Shown: positions 31,400 to 44,331 of the stretch, piece by piece | Position numbering within the stretch: position 1 is the stretch's first letter | Layout of the letters: each line of letters opens with the position of its first letter | Assembly (NCBI RefSeq): GCF_050624435.1 | Contig: NC_134539.1 | Location: 47,462,001-47,526,000, forward strand | Origin: Tenrec ecaudatus | Lineage: Eukaryota > Chordata > Mammalia > Afrosoricida > Tenrecidae | Length of the DNA stretch: 64,000 bases | Direction of reading: 5' to 3' | Translations under genes and position numbers: made by a program | The notes under the pieces: generated by a model | What the model saw: only the letters and a program-made list of their open reading frames with translations | Databases searched by the model: none | Told to the model about the DNA's origin: nothing

Positions 31400-31965
31400 T
31401 GGTTCTTCAGTGATTTGTTTAAGGCATACTTTACATGGATCTGCCTTCATTTACATAACAAAGATGGAGTCCCATCCTGACGTGTGTCGTCAGATGCCAT
31501 GCTGTACAATAGAATGGAGTTCTCACAATTGTTCTATGTTTGAGCACATTGTGACAGCTACTGTACCAGTTCCTTCCCTTGAGGGTCTTTCGCTGACCTT
31601 TAACTTTACCAAGCATGGCAGCTTACTCATGGAACAAATTCCCTCTTGATAATGCGTCCAAAGTATGTGAGAAGAAGTCCCACCATCTTTGCTTCTGAGG
31701 AGCATTCTGGCTGTACTTCCAAGATAGGTTGGTTTGTTCTTCTGGCCACCCACGGCCCATTGTATAATCTTCAGTTTGTCTCCAGTCTTCCTTATTCATT
31801 GTCCAGCTTTCACATGCCTCTGAGGCCATTGGAAAGAACATGGCTTGGGACAGACACACCCAGTCTTCAACATGACATCTTTGCTGTCTAATACCTTAAA
31901 GAGGTCTTTTACAGCAGATTTGCCCCATGCGATAAAAATAAAAGGCCTCACTGATACCTCAGTTG
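31400..31965 (-). repeat. RTE LINE 3' region, antisense
   Basis: Minus-strand frames at 31859-31623 and 31753-31523 read FFPMASEACESWTMNKEDWR and QKNKPTYLGSTARMLLRSKD, then TSSHILWTHYQEGIC. This is the RTE C-terminal region found elsewhere in the window in sense orientation. Confidence 0.7.
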
Positions 31966-32784
31966 TTGAATGACTCCAAGCTGGACCCATTCACTGCTCA
32001 GACAGCAACGTCTGAAAACCAGCCGCCTGGTGGACGAAAAGAAAACCTGGCTGAAAAAACATGAACAAGCCGAGAGAGTCCCACGTCACACTTCACGCGT
32101 TGTGTCTGTGGACATCAAGGGGTAGCTCTTCAGTCTGCGTGTCACCCTCGCTCAGACAACATGCAGTGCCTGTGTTAGTGTGTTAAATTATTCATATTGG
32201 TGCTTTATTAGCATAGAGATATCATAACCATGGCTCCAATGAAGGTTAGTGACATGGATAGACCTCATCATTCCTCTCTTAGGGGATAAATGTTATTTTC
32301 CTAATTTTACAAAAGAGGAAATTGAGATCTGACAAGGCCACCTAGTCATATTGATAGTTCCCTTCATTCTTATGTGCTGTTCATCAAGGGGAGGAAGTGT
32401 CAATGAGATTACAAGCCTACTCACTTATTTTAAACATTCCTCATTTCACCAGTGGAAAACGTCTAGCACCCTTATGCTAAACTTATGAACTCTTTAACTA
32501 TAGGACCGATTAACAGTTTACAGTACTCCCTTTGGTACGTAAATTCTCTATTTTTTTAAATTCTCTATTTTGTGATGTTCAAATGTTAATTTAACACCTC
32601 AGGATTAAACTTCTTTTAGGGCACTTCAAATAGTAACCATTTGATTTATAAAATTTACTGATATATAAATATATATACCACACTTTCTATTCCAAGTACT
32701 TAATGCAAATTTCAGGCAATATAATTACCCCTCATGAAGTAGCCTACTTGGTAAAGTGCTTTTGCTTGCATCCTCTGGGGTCCC
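31966..32784. other. Intergenic AT-rich DNA
   Basis: No exon or recognisable element. Ends in a TA-rich run near 32660-32680. Confidence 0.4.
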
Positions 32785-32990
32785 TGGTTAGTGCAAATGG
32801 TGCATAATCTGAATTTTAAATGTAACTATTGGTGGTTCCAGTTCTTCCAGAGGTGTCTTAAAAGAAAGGTTTAGCAGGCTACTTCCAGAACATTCTGCAT
32901 TTTCCATAGGAAACCCTGCAGAGTACAGTTCTTCTTTGACACACACAGGGTTGCCATGAGTCAGAATCAACTCAGCAGCAATCGATTGGT
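32785..32990 (+). repeat. AfroSINE, diverged
   Basis: The end is clear: 'cacagggttgccatgagtca', 'gaatcaactcagcagcaatc'. The head near 32785 ('tccctggttagtgcaaatgg') is decayed. Confidence 0.6.
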
Positions 32991-33389
32991 TATGTCTCCT
33001 ATTCTAGCCACGTGACCTCCTTGCCCTTTCCCCTTTCTTTTCTGAAACCATCACTCTGAGTTCCCTAGTCACCACTATGTTCTCAACCTCTTCTGAGGTG
33101 TTTCTTTTCTTTCTTGTGCTCGATTCAGGTGGATGCTCCAGGTGTGTCAAGACCAGGAGGTCAGGCAAGTGTTTTGTGTCACTGCTTCCAGATTTCTTCC
33201 TTTCTTGAACATTACACCCATTGGAATTCATGCCTCACACAATGTCACTCTCATTGACGTATTGTCTTCAAGTGGACTCTTTGCCTTCTTGTCATAATTT
33301 CTGTTGCCTTCACTGTTTGTAAGAGTAAACTATTCAATATGTAGCCCCTTAGGCTTTTCACTGCAGCAGGAAGGTGCTTCTCATTACCT

Positions 33390-34655
33390 ACCCAACTGCC
33401 CCACCAGTTGTCTGTCGTGCTATGGTGGCTTGTGTGTTGCTGTGAAGCTGGAAGCATATCTCACTAGCATTTCAAACACCAGGAGAGTCACCCAAAGTGA
33501 ATAAGTTTCAGCAGAGTTTCCAGACTAAGAACAAAATACCAAGAAGGAATAGGCTGCCTCCTTCAGAGTATTAGCCACTGACCACCTCATGGATAGCAAT
33601 AAGATATCGTCAGAGACAGTGCCAGCAGATGAGTCCCTCAGGTCAGAAGGCACTCAACATAAGATGAGCTGCCCTCTCTAGGTAGACTCCACCTTAAGGA
33701 CAAAAAGGGAGTAAAGCCTCTGGGAGGGAAGCCTTCAGGACCTTCATTTGCTGACGGGGCATGATTCAAACTGAGAAGAAACAGCTGAAATGATCTACTA
33801 GTAATTGGAACTTGGAATGTTTGAAGTATGAATCTAGGGAAATTGGAAGTCGTCAAAAATGAAATTGAACACATAAAGGCGTTACTGAGCTGACATGGAC
33901 TGGTCTTGGCCATTTTGAATCAGAAAGCTCTCTGGTTGCTATGTGAGGAATGAGGGATTCAAGAAATGCGATGCTGTTGTGACAGGAGAAAATCTACCCA
34001 AATGCAGGAAAATGCAGTCAGTACAAGTCTTATTCAAACTTATGCACCAACCACTGAAGCAAGGGATACGGAAATTGAAGAAGTCTACCAACATCTTCAG
34101 CCTGAAATTGATCAACCATGCAACCAAGTTGCATTGATAAATATTAGTGATTTTAATTTAGAAGCTGGAAACAAAGAGGCAGGATCAGTATTTCGAAAAT
34201 ATGGTCTAGGTGATAGAAACAAAGCAGGAGATCACACGATAGACGTCTCCAAGACCAACATCATCGTTGGCAATATCCTTTTTCAACAACACAAAAGGTG
34301 ACTACAGACATGGACTTCTCCAGATGGAACACACAGAAATCAAATTGCATTATGGGAAGAAACTGATGATGGCGAAGATTAATACCAGCAGTTAAATTAG
34401 GGCAGGGGCCAACTGTGAAACAGACCATCAAATGCTCATATGTATGTTCAGGTTGAACTAGAAGAAAATTAAAACAAGTCTATGAGAGCCAATATTCAAC
34501 TTTGAGTCTATTTCACCTGAGTTTAGAGACCATATCAAGAACAGAATTGTGCATAAAATTGGGGATGGCTTTGACAGCACCAAAGTGGCACATAAAAACA
34601 CAGCAATGACGGCAGCAACACCGACAAGCTAACAAACAAAAAAGCCACTGACATA
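33390..34655 (+). mobile_element. RTE LINE 5' part (5'UTR and endonuclease)
   Basis: It starts near 'tgctatggtggcttgtgtgt', a segment I associate with the 5' end of afrotherian RTE. At 33800-33870 the plus strand encodes the endonuclease start, GTWNV then SMNLGKLEVVKNEIEHIK with one stop between, the hallmark of the RTE AP-endonuclease. Further frames (33943-34137, 33966-34301) continue the domain with frameshifts. The element resumes at 42533 beyond the inserted L1. Confidence 0.75.
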
Positions 34656-35499
34656 CAAAATTTAAAAGAAGAGGAAAAAAAACAAATGAAAAAGCCTGTT
34701 AGTAGTTTAAGGTCTTTTTTTTTTTTTTTTTTTACCTTTAGGAGTGTTTGTTTTCCAGGCAAATCTGATGAGGTGCCACGTCCTGGCTCCAAAGTGCATC
34801 CTTTATACTCCCTTGGGACCTCCTTGCTCTGCTTCACCCCTGCGCTCCAGTGTTTTGCCTCAGTGTGGTGGGGGCAGCTCAGTTGCACATCCCCCACTGT
34901 GTCTCCGGTGCTGTCCCGTGTAGGGCCATGGGTCAGTGCAGGATGTCGTATCTCGCCGTGTGGCCAGCTGTATGGTCCTCTCTGTACATAGGGCCCTCTG
35001 AGCCGGGCTATCATCCTCTGAGCTTGGTGGGCCCAGGTGTGCTCTGCTCTGTTCTTTCTCCTTCCTTTGCTTCAGCTCCCTTCTGGGTGTGGTGTGGTAG
35101 GTCAGTTCCTTCCCCACACCAGACCATCTATTTTCATTTTCTGTGTCACTCCCTTCAATGGTGGGGGTTGGGCTAATTCTGGTTTGGGCCGGCGTATGGT
35201 CCAGTCTCTTTGTGGATTCCTCCGCGCGTTATGTTGCCCTCCTGGTTTGGCATGTCATGGTGGGGTCCGTATGCATGTTCCAGTTCTGTGGGGATACAAC
35301 CTCTCCCCCTGGGTGGGTTAGTGCCCTGTTCCCCCCGTGCCATCCACTCGGTTTCTCCCCACCCCACTTCTCCCTCCACCTGCCCCTTCTTTATGTTGGA
35401 CTCTCATGTACCTCCCTAGGTGTGGCCTGCCCTCCCTCCAACTCTCTATGCTTCCACCTGTTTATTGCGAGATAGGTGTTTATTCTTCTATTCCTGGCA

Positions 35500-38400
35500 T
35501 GCTGATTGTGCTTACCTCAGGGATCTCATATTATACCTGTCCTTTTGATTCTGGCTTACCTTGCTCAACATATTTCCTTCCAGCTATTCCCACGAAATGA
35601 CGTGTTTCATGTGATTGTCCATGCTTTTCAGTGCTGCATAGTACTCCATTATGTATATGTGCCAGAGTTTACTAATCCACTCATCTATCGATGGAAACTT
35701 AGGCTGTTTCCAAGTCTTTGCAATTGTGAATTGTGCCGCCATAAACATTGGAGTGCAGATGACTGGTTGTGTTTTATTTGTTGCTTCTACCGGGTATATG
35801 CCTAGTAGAGGGATGGCTGGGTCATAAGGTAGAAAATATCCATTTTCTTTAAGTATCGCTAGATTGCTTTCCACAGTGGTTGTACAAATCTACATAACCA
35901 CTAGCAGTGGAGGAGGGTTCCTATTTCACCACAGCCCCTCCAATCCTTGTTGCTCTCTGATTTGCTGATTTGGGCTAGCCTCATGGGTGTTAGGTGGTAT
36001 CTCATGGTTATTTTGATTTGCATTTCTCTATGGCTAATGACCTGGAACACTTTCTCATATGTTTGTTGGCCATATGGGTCTCCTCCCTAGTGAAAGTTCT
36101 TTTCAGTTCTTTTGCCCACTTCCTTAGGGGGTTAACTGTTTTCCTCTTTTTGCAGGCCATGATGGTGTTGTAGATTTAGTAATGAGCCCTTTGTCCGATG
36201 TGTCATTACTTAAAATTCTCTCCCAGTCTGTGGGTTGTCTTTTCACCCTCTTGGTGAAGTCTTTTGAGTTGCACAAGTGCTTTATTCTTACTAAATCCCA
36301 TTTGTCGATTTCCAGTTCACTTGTGTGTGTACCCTTCCCTATTGCAGTGAGCCTATGAGTTCCCTGGGCCAGTGCTCTGAGGTTAGTCCCAATTCCCTCC
36401 TTGATGGTCCTGATGGTTTGGGGTTTAACTTCTAGGTCTGTGATCCACCTTGAGTTTATTCTTGTGCATGGGGTGAGGTAAACGTCTTGTTTCATCTTTC
36501 TACATGTGGATATCCATTGTTTTTCCAGCACCATTTGTTAAAATGGGCATTCACTTTCCACTTGATGGTTTTGGGACCCTTGTCGAAGATCAGTTGTCTA
36601 TATGCTGATGGTTTTATTCTTGGGCTTTCTATTCTTTTCCACTGGTTTGAGTGTCTGTCGTTGTGCCAGTACCATGCTGTTTTGACCACTGTAGCTGTGT
36701 AATAGGTGTTAAAAACGCGTATGGTGAGTCCTCCAACTGTGTCCTTCTTCTTGAGGAGTTCTCTGCTAATTCTAGGTTTTGTCCCTCTCCATATGAAATT
36801 GGTGGTTAGTTTTTCCAATTCTTTGAAGAAGGTTGATGGCATTTGAATTGGTGCAGCATTGAACTTGTAAAGTGCTTTAGGTAGGACTGTCATCTTCACT
36901 ATGTTGAGCCTTCCAATCCACGAGCAGGGGATGTTCTTCCATTTGTGGAGGTTGCTTTTGGTTTCCTGTAGTAGGGTCTTATAGTTTTCCTTGTATAGGT
37001 CTTTAGTATTTTTTGTTAAATATAGTCCTAGGTATTTCGGCTTGTTCTTAGCTACTGTGAAGGGTACGTCCTTCTTAATCCCCTCTTCCATGGTTCTGTC
37101 CGATGTGTATGGAAAACCTACCAATTTCTGTCTATTGATCTTGTATCCTGCTAATCTTCCACATTCCTCTATTGCTGTAAGTACTCCAGCTGTGGAGCTT
37201 TTGGTGTTTTCTATGTACAGGATCATGTCGTCTGCAAATAGCAATAGTTTCACCTCCTCCTTTCCCATTTGGATCCCCTTGATGTCCTTCTGCTGTCTTA
37301 TGTTGTTAGCCAGAACCTCCAAAACGATATTGAATAGGAGTGGGGACAGGGGGCATCCTTGTCTTGTACCCTTTTTCAGTGGGATTGTTTTTTCTCTCCA
37401 TTGACTATGATGTTGGCCATTGGTCTTTCATAGATAGCTGTATCACGATGAGGAACTTAACTTCCAATCCTATCTTCATGAGTGTCTTGATTAGGAATGG
37501 CTGTTGGATGTTGTCAAATGCTTTTTCTGCATCTATGGATATTATCATATGGTTTTTATCCTTTTTCTCTCAATGTGGTGTATAATATTGATGGATTTTT
37601 GGATGTTAAACCATCCCTGCATCCCTGAGATGAATCCTACCTGGTCGTGGTGGATAATATGTTTTATGTACTTTTTGTATCCTATTGGCCAATATTTTGT
37701 TAAGGATTTTTGCATCTATGTTCATTAGAGATAGTGGTCTGTAATTCTCTATACCTGTGGGGTCTTTGCCCTGTTTGGGTATCAAAGTAATGCTGGCTTC
37801 ATAAAATGAGTTTGGGAGTTTGCTATCCTCTTCTATGTTATGGAATACTTTGTGGAGGATCGGTGTCAACTCTTCCCTGAATGCTTGGTAGAATTCTGCT
37901 GTGAAGCCATCTGGCCCTGGGGCTTTTTTGTTGGTAGGTTTTTGATGACCCTCTCTATTTCTTCTTTTGCTATGGGTTTGTTGAAGTTCTTGCTTTCTGT
38001 CTGAAGTAATCTAGGAGATAATCTAGGGAGAGACTGTTTTTCCAAATATTTATCCATGTCTTCCATGTTTCTGAATCCATTAGAATACAAACCTACATAA
38101 TACTTCATGATTATCCTTTTAATCTCATTGGTTTCTGATGTTATTGCCCCTGATTCATCCCTCATCCTGGCTATTGATGTTTGCTCCTTTCTATCCTTGC
38201 TATGCTTTGCCAGAGGACTTTCAATTTTGTTAATTCTTTCATAGAAACAGCTTTTAGCAGCATTTATTTTTTGCATTGTTCTCTTGTTTTCCCATTGTTT
38301 AACTCTTCCCTGATTTTTATTATTTCTTTTCTCTCACTATTGGAGGGGTTGTTCTGCTGACTCTGTTCTAGTTGTTTGAGGTTTTGTGTTAATGTATCTG

Positions 38401-39333
38401 TCATACGCCTCTCTTCTTGTTTCATATATGCATTTAATGATATCAAGCTACCTCCGATAACTGCCTTCACAGTGTCCCATAAGTTTTGATACATTGTATT
38501 CTCGTTCTCATTAGTTTCTAGAAACTTCCTAATATCCTCTCTGATGTGGGCCTGTACCTATTTATGTCGTAGGAGATCGTTATTGATTCTCCAATTGGTT
38601 GCTCTTGCTTTTCTGGACATCCTCTTATTAATCTCCAGCTTTATGGCATGGTGATCTGAGAGAGATGTCTGGATAATATCTGTGTTTGAATTTACTCAGA
38701 CTGGACTTGTGTCCCAGCATGTGGTTTATTCTTGAAAAAGATCCAGGTGGACTTGAAAGAATGTGAAATCTTTTGTGTTTTGATGGAACCTCTATAAATG
38801 TCTATCAGGCCCTGTTGCCTAATTAGTGTTTAGCTCTATGGCCTCTTTGCTGAGCTTCTTTCCCAGTGATCTCTCTTTCTCTGATAGCAGAGTTTTAAAG
38901 TCACCTACTATGATTATTGTGTCCATGATTTCTTTTTTCATCTTTTTAATAGTTTGTTTGATGAAATTCACCGCACCGTTATTAGGAGTGTAAACATTCA
39001 ATATGCTAAGTGCTCCTTGGTTTACTGAACCTTTGAGCATTATGTAGTGTCCCTCTTTGTCTCTTTTTATGTTTGTATCTTGAGGTTCATTTTGTCAGAG
39101 ATGAAGATAGCCACCCCTACCTCTTTTGAGTTAACATTTGATTGGTAAACTCTCTGCCAACCCTTTATTCTTAACATATTCTTGTCTGTGCACTTAAGAT
39201 GTGTCTCTTGCAGGCAACCGATTGATGGGTTATGTTTTCTGAGCCATTCCTCAAGTCTGTTTCTTTTAATGTACGAATCGAGTCCATTGGAATTCAGAGT
39301 TATCATCACTGTCTGTGGATTCATAGTTGTCAT
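35500..39333 (-). pseudogene. L1 ORF2 (endonuclease and RT), broken
   Basis: The start MTTMNPQTVMITLNSNGLDS opens the AP-endonuclease, with IGCLQETHLK downstream. RT sequence follows at 37869-37606 ([20 protein letters not shown]) and the catalytic FADD lies at 37238-37227 within [13 protein letters not shown]. The C-terminal region at 35874-35584 holds CTPMFMAAQFTIAKTWKQP and DEWISKLWHIYIMEYYAAL, standard for L1. The frame is broken into at least eight pieces (39333-39067, 39040-38819, 38494-38264, 38276-37866, 37869-37606, 37322-36492, 36534-36124, 35874-35584). It would normally encode a protein of roughly 1,275 residues; this copy cannot. Confidence 0.9.
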
Positions 39334-39499
39334 ACCCTGTTTTGTGTTTGGGTCCTTACCTATCTCACTTCATGTCAGTGTGCTGTGTTTGAGTGGAGAG
39401 TTTCTCTCTTGTCCTCTTTTCCATCTGAGACCCTGTTGTCCTGGTACTTGTTGCTGGCATGTTGGCTTCTAGATGGAGATGGGCTATGTGGGGGTCTCC

Positions 39500-40495
39500 T
39501 GTTTGTTCTTGGTGGAGGTTGATCCTCTGGCCTTAGTGAGTCATCCAGTATCTTCCACAGTGTCAGGTGTCTTGCAGCATATTCTTTGAGTCTTTCCTTG
39601 TCCTGGAGGACCTTATCTCACCATCTATCTTAATGGATAACTTGGCAGGGTACAGGATTCTGGGGGGAGGCATTTTTTCTTTCAGCTTTTGGAAGATGTT
39701 GCTCCATTCTCTCCTCCTCTTCATGGTATCTGCTGATAGGTCTGAGCATATTCTTACCTGCGCTCATTTGTGTGTTACTGTCTTCCTTTCTCTAGCTGCT
39801 CGTAAAATTATCTCTTTTTCATCTAAGTTGGATATTTTTACTATTAAATGTCTTGGCATGTTCTTCTAGCTGGCGTCCTTTCTGCTTCCTGCGTCCTTTC
39901 TTCTTCCTGAGTGCCTGGTTCTCTCTTGTTAAGGTGGGAAAGTTTTCTTCCAGAAATTCCTTTGCTATCTTGGCTGTCAACATGTGTATTGTGTTGTGCT
40001 CCTGTAGACCAATTATCCAAATATTATTCCTTTTCATAGCATCTGTCATTGATCTCAGCTATCTTCTGTTTCTTTAATGTTCCTGACTTTCTCCTTGCTT
40101 AGATCTGTTTGAGTGTCTTCGAGATCACTGATATGGTTCTCTGCCTCCTCAAGCCTAATCGTAAATTCGGTGACCTTGTGTGTGGCTTCTGCTACCTCCT
40201 CTGTTAGCTCCTGCAGTTCTCTTTGGTGGGTGGATTTCATCCCCTCTATTGTGGACTTCATCACCTCTATTGTGGACTTCATCTCCTCTCTCATTGCATC
40301 CTTATTCTGGGTTGCTGCCCTCAGCTCCTGTATTACTGTGAGCAGACTTCTGAAAATTGCCTTCTGTAGCAGATCTGTATCCATTTCTTCTACGAGAGAC
40401 GTTACCTCTGCTACTGTTTCGTCTCTCTCTCTCTCTCTTTTGGTTGAGAGTGATGTGGTCTGTTGATTTTTCCTCGATCCTTTCATAGGCCCCAT
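39500..40495 (-). pseudogene. L1 ORF1 (RNA-binding protein), broken
   Basis: MGPMKGSRKNQQ is followed by a long charged heptad-like region (EEMKSTIEVMKSTIEGMKST, EELTEEVAEATHKV) that should form the ORF1p coiled-coil trimer. A frame break near 40055 leads to NNIWIIGLQEHNTIHML, the start of the RRM-like domain, and then AKEFLEENFPTLTR. The C-terminal domain to about 39500 is further broken. ORF1 lies about 160 bp above ORF2, as usual. A 33-bp step is duplicated in 'gtggacttcatc' units near 40250-40290. Confidence 0.85.
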
Positions 40496-40499
40496 GCTT

Positions 40500-42532
40500 C
40501 TGGGAGGCCAGGGGAACCTTATCTGTGTTACTGTTAAGGATTCTTTCAGGCGACTGCCTATGACCTACTATAAGGATGGGTCAGACTGCTGTGTAGGCCG
40601 AGTTCCCCAAAGGCTTAGTGACCCGCAGTGGTGAGATGTTTCAGCAACTGGAGTGGGGACTGGAGCCTCAGTGAGTGTCCTCAGGCTCCTTTGACCTTGA
40701 TTGTCAGGGTACCCTTAGCAGCCTTTTTTTTTGGTTTAGTAATAAAAAAGGAGAATTTAAAAGGTTAAAAATGAAAAAATAATTTATGACAAAATTTTGG
40801 CAGAAAAAAGAAAAACTGGAGAGAGAGGAAGAAGGATAAGCTATAAAAGAGGAGGGAAAAGAAGTGATAATAGTGGAAGTGGAAGGAGAAAATAAAGAGA
40901 TAGAAGAAAAACTTATAGAAAAGGGACAGAAGAGAAGTACTATCAATAATGAAAAAGGAGGAAGAAAGAAGAGAAAAGAAAACACAGAAATTAAAGGAAA
41001 GAAAAGAGAAAAAACAGCATGAGATAATATGTGTGTGTGTGTGTGTGTGTGTATGTGTGTGATGCCTAATAGAAGGCGGAGGTGGGCTAGGCCTTGCTGC
41101 CACGGGACGTGGTGCTGATCTGGGCTCCGGAGCCAGGCTATGTGGGGGGAAAATATTCTTCGTATCAGCAAGCACTCCCAGGTCCCTGCAGGCCTGTAGA
41201 GTTGAGCCTGTGGGGAGAGGCTACACAGGCGGGAGCAGTCCCCCATGGGCGGGCCTCCTGCTCCGCCCAGAAAAGGGTGGGGCCGCAAGCGGTGCTGAGA
41301 GAGGCAGCGCCCGCCTCGTATGCCGGCTGGGAAGGCCTGGGGCAGGCTTAGAAGCTGGCACTGGGGACCCCGCAGGGCACCGCGCTGGTGAGAGCTGGCC
41401 GGAACACACTGATGGCTCTGGCAGGGACGGCAAAGCCGTGTCCCTTGCTCCCTAGCCGGCAGGGACGTTCATCGCTTAAGGTGCTGGTTCTGTGAGCTGC
41501 ACAGTCTCCGCAGTGACGTGGTCTGAGCTGGTTCGGACAGCCTGGGCTCTGGTGGGAAACTGTGACAATGGCACTTGCCCTCCTCCCTGGGAGGAATACA
41601 CCCGCGGCAGGCTCAGAGCTCGGAGCCACCAGCCGCTGGAAGTCCCGCAGCGCACAGGGGAGGGCAAAGCCGCTCCCGCAGGAGCGCAAAGCCCCGTCGC
41701 TCGCACGCCCAGTAGGCAGGGACACCCACTCTTACGCCTGGCAGTGTCAGAACTGGAAGGGGCGCCCCGCGGCAGGCAGGTGTAGTGCCCCGACTGCAGG
41801 CACGGGTCTCCGTGGTGATGCAGACCAGCCTGAAGTGGCTCGTGCAGAAATGCAGTGTCGGGGGTAGAAGCCAAGTGGGCTCTCGCTGCAGGCTAGTGCC
41901 ACAGGAAGTGCGTGGCTCCGCTTCCCACGCCAGGAGTGGAATAGGAGCTAGGCTGATGGGGTGCGGGCGGCGTGCAAGTGGGGTGCTGGTATAGAGGTCT
42001 CATGCAGCACTGTGCAGCAATGTGGGTGGACGGTCCCGTGGGGGTCGCAGACCCCTTTAGCCTGTGTCAGTTACCCAGGCCTTGGATGAATGGAGGGAGG
42101 GACACGGGCCCAAGGGCAGATCACTACCATGTGGGAAGAGGGGAATCATGGGACAGGGAAGTTTCTCTCCTAGTGGGGTCCTGTGAGTGGGCAGCTTCTG
42201 TGGGGGGTCCTGCGACTGCTGCGTGTGTCTCGGCAGAGCAGGCAAGCAACTCTGGGCGCGGGGGTCCTGGTCCAGGAATGGAGTGGGGCTATAGCTAGTC
42301 GCGGCTGCAATGGCGGCAGCCTAGTGACCCGAGATGTCCCACGAATCAGGTCCTGGATCACCGAGGCTGCGGCTCAGGACAAATGCATGGGGTGGGGTGG
42401 GGTGCTGTCCCAGGGGGATATTTCACTCACCAGACTCCTGCTACTTGGCTACCTGGACACCAAACCCGCTTTGTTCGAAAGAGCTCTCAGAGTGTGTGGG
42501 TCCCCTGGTCCACCATCTTCCCAGAAGTCCCA
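40500..42532 (-). other. L1 5'UTR with CpG-rich and pyrimidine-rich parts
   Basis: The outer part (about 41090-42532) is GC- and CpG-rich, as expected of an L1 promoter. The inner part (about 40730-41025) is almost pure purine on the plus strand, hence pyrimidine on the L1 sense strand, followed by a (TG)n run at 41030-41060. Together about 2 kb, long for an L1 5'UTR. Confidence 0.7.
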
Positions 42533-44331
42533 CCAAATCTTAAACTCAACGATTTTTAAAAAATTCAAGCCTCATCAAAAGAAATGGAAAGTAAAAGAAA
42601 GATTGAATATATATATACAGAAATGGAGAGAATATATTGAGTAACTCTATCAAAAAGAACTGGTGGACAGTCAATCATTTTAAGAGGTGGCATATGATCA
42701 TTAACAAATGGTGCTAAAATAAGTCTAAGCTTCCCTGAAAGCATTAGCCAAGAACAAGACTCCTTCAATTGTTGAATACCAACCAAAATGTTTCAACAAG
42801 CTGATAAAGCACTGAAAACGCTCATTCATCTATGCCAAGAAATTTGAAAGACAGCTACTTGGCCAACGGATTGGAAGAAATCCATATTTGTACCAATTCT
42901 AAAAAAATGACCAAAGAGAATGCTCAAATTATAGCACAATATCATCGATGTTACATGCAATGAAAAATTTTCTAAAGACCATCAAGGGAGCCCTGGTGGT
43001 GTAGTGATTACAAATTGGGCTGTAATATGAAAGGGCAGCAGTTTGAAACCACCAGCTTCCCCTCTGGTATTTTTTTTAACTCCTGTGAAGAATTACAGTC
43101 TCAGAAACCTTGTCCTATAGAGTCACTATGAGTCAGCATAGATTAGATGGCAGTGAGTTTGGACGATCATCCAACAATGGTTGCAGCAGTCCATCGAGAA
43201 GGAGCTGCTGAAGGTTCAGGTTGGTTTTAGAAGAGGTTGAGAAATAAGGCATATCACTGCTGACATCTGATGGAGCTTGGCTGAAAGCAGGGATTATCAG
43301 AAATATATTTATTTATATTTTATAACTATGCAGACATTAGACTATGGATCATAACAAACTATGGATACACTTGAGAAGAATGGGAATTCCAGGACACTTC
43401 ATTGTGCTTATGAGGAAACTCTATATGGATCAGGAGGGAGTTGTGCAAACAGAACAAGGGAATAATACATGGTTTGAAATTAGGAAAGGCGTCCTTCAAG
43501 ACTGTATTCTCTTACCATAATAATTCACTGTGTTTGCTGAGCAAATCATTTGAGAAGCTGGTTTATATGAAGAAGAATGTTGCATCAGGATTGGAGGAAG
43601 GCATTAACAATGTATTAACAATATGTAGATAACACAAGCTCATTTGTTAAAAGTGAGGAGAACTTGAAGGACTTGCTGATGAAGATCAAGTATGGATCAC
43701 AACTCAACGTAAATAAAACCAAAATCCTCACTACTGGACCAATAGGTTCCATCATGATAAATGGAGAAAAGATGGAAGTTGTCAAGAATTTAACCTTGCA
43801 TGGAAGTGGCAGCCAAGAGGTCAAATGACACACCGCATTGATAAATCTGCAGCCCGTGTCGTCTGATGTCACTTTGAGGACTGAGGTGCGTCTGACCCAA
43901 GCCATGGTGTTTCCAATTGTCTCATGTGCAGGTGAAAGTTAGACATTGAATGGGAAGACTGAAGGAGAATCAATACATTTGAATTACGGTGCAGGAGAAG
44001 ACTATTGGAAGTACCATGGACTGCCAAAAGGACACAACCAACTGGAAGATTTAACAGCCAGAATGCTCGATTGGAGGCAAGATGGCAAGACTTTGCCTCA
44101 AGTACTTTGGACATGTTAGAGACCACTCCTTGGGAAAGGACATCATGCCCAGTAGAGTAGAGGGGCATTGAAGAAGAGGAAGACATGCTGGGCTGTCACG
44201 GTGGCTGTAACAATGGGCTCAAACAGAAGAACAATCGTGAAGATGGCACAGGACGGGGCAGTGTTTCACCTGTTGTATATAGTGTCATTATGAATCGGAA
44301 CTGGCTGCACAGCACCCAACAATAACAGCAA
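42533..44331 (+). mobile_element. RTE LINE 3' part (RT to 3' end)
   Basis: Continues the element that starts at about 33390. Plus-strand sequence around 42880-43000 encodes the RT entry ('aaattatagcacaatatcat'). After the SINE at 42988-43170 it reads 'aaggttcaggttggttttag' (VQVGFR), then 'gcgtccttcaagactgtatt' and the GRPrich tail, ending 'aatcggaactggctgcacag' near 44310. Many stops, inactive. Confidence 0.75.
42988..43170 (+). repeat. AfroSINE inside RTE
   Basis: 'gggagccctggtggtgtagt', 'gattacaaattgggctgtaa', 'tagagtcactatgagtcagc' and 'gatggcagtgagtttggac'. The flanks 'gaccatcaa' and 'gacgatcatcc' suggest a short duplication. RTE sequence runs on both sides. Confidence 0.8.

Larger units (their letters stand above)
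34656..42532 (-). mobile_element. Near full-length L1, antisense, decayed
   Basis: About 7.9 kb, reading right to left: 5'UTR (42532 to about 40500), ORF1 (about 40495-39500), ORF2 (about 39333-35500) and 3'UTR (to about 34656). The 5' end has 'gaagatggtggaccagg' at 42523-42507, a YY1-like start typical of L1. The 3'UTR matches 63430-64000 but stops early. A T-run of about 19 at 34716-34734 is internal to it. Many stops and frameshifts are present, so it cannot move. It interrupts an RTE element. I could not find a clean target duplication, so the left border is approximate. Confidence 0.85.

Noticed and set aside
36492-37322. A 276-codon frame with FADD motif as a possible host gene
   Set aside because: It is part of L1 ORF2 and flanked by the rest of the decayed L1.
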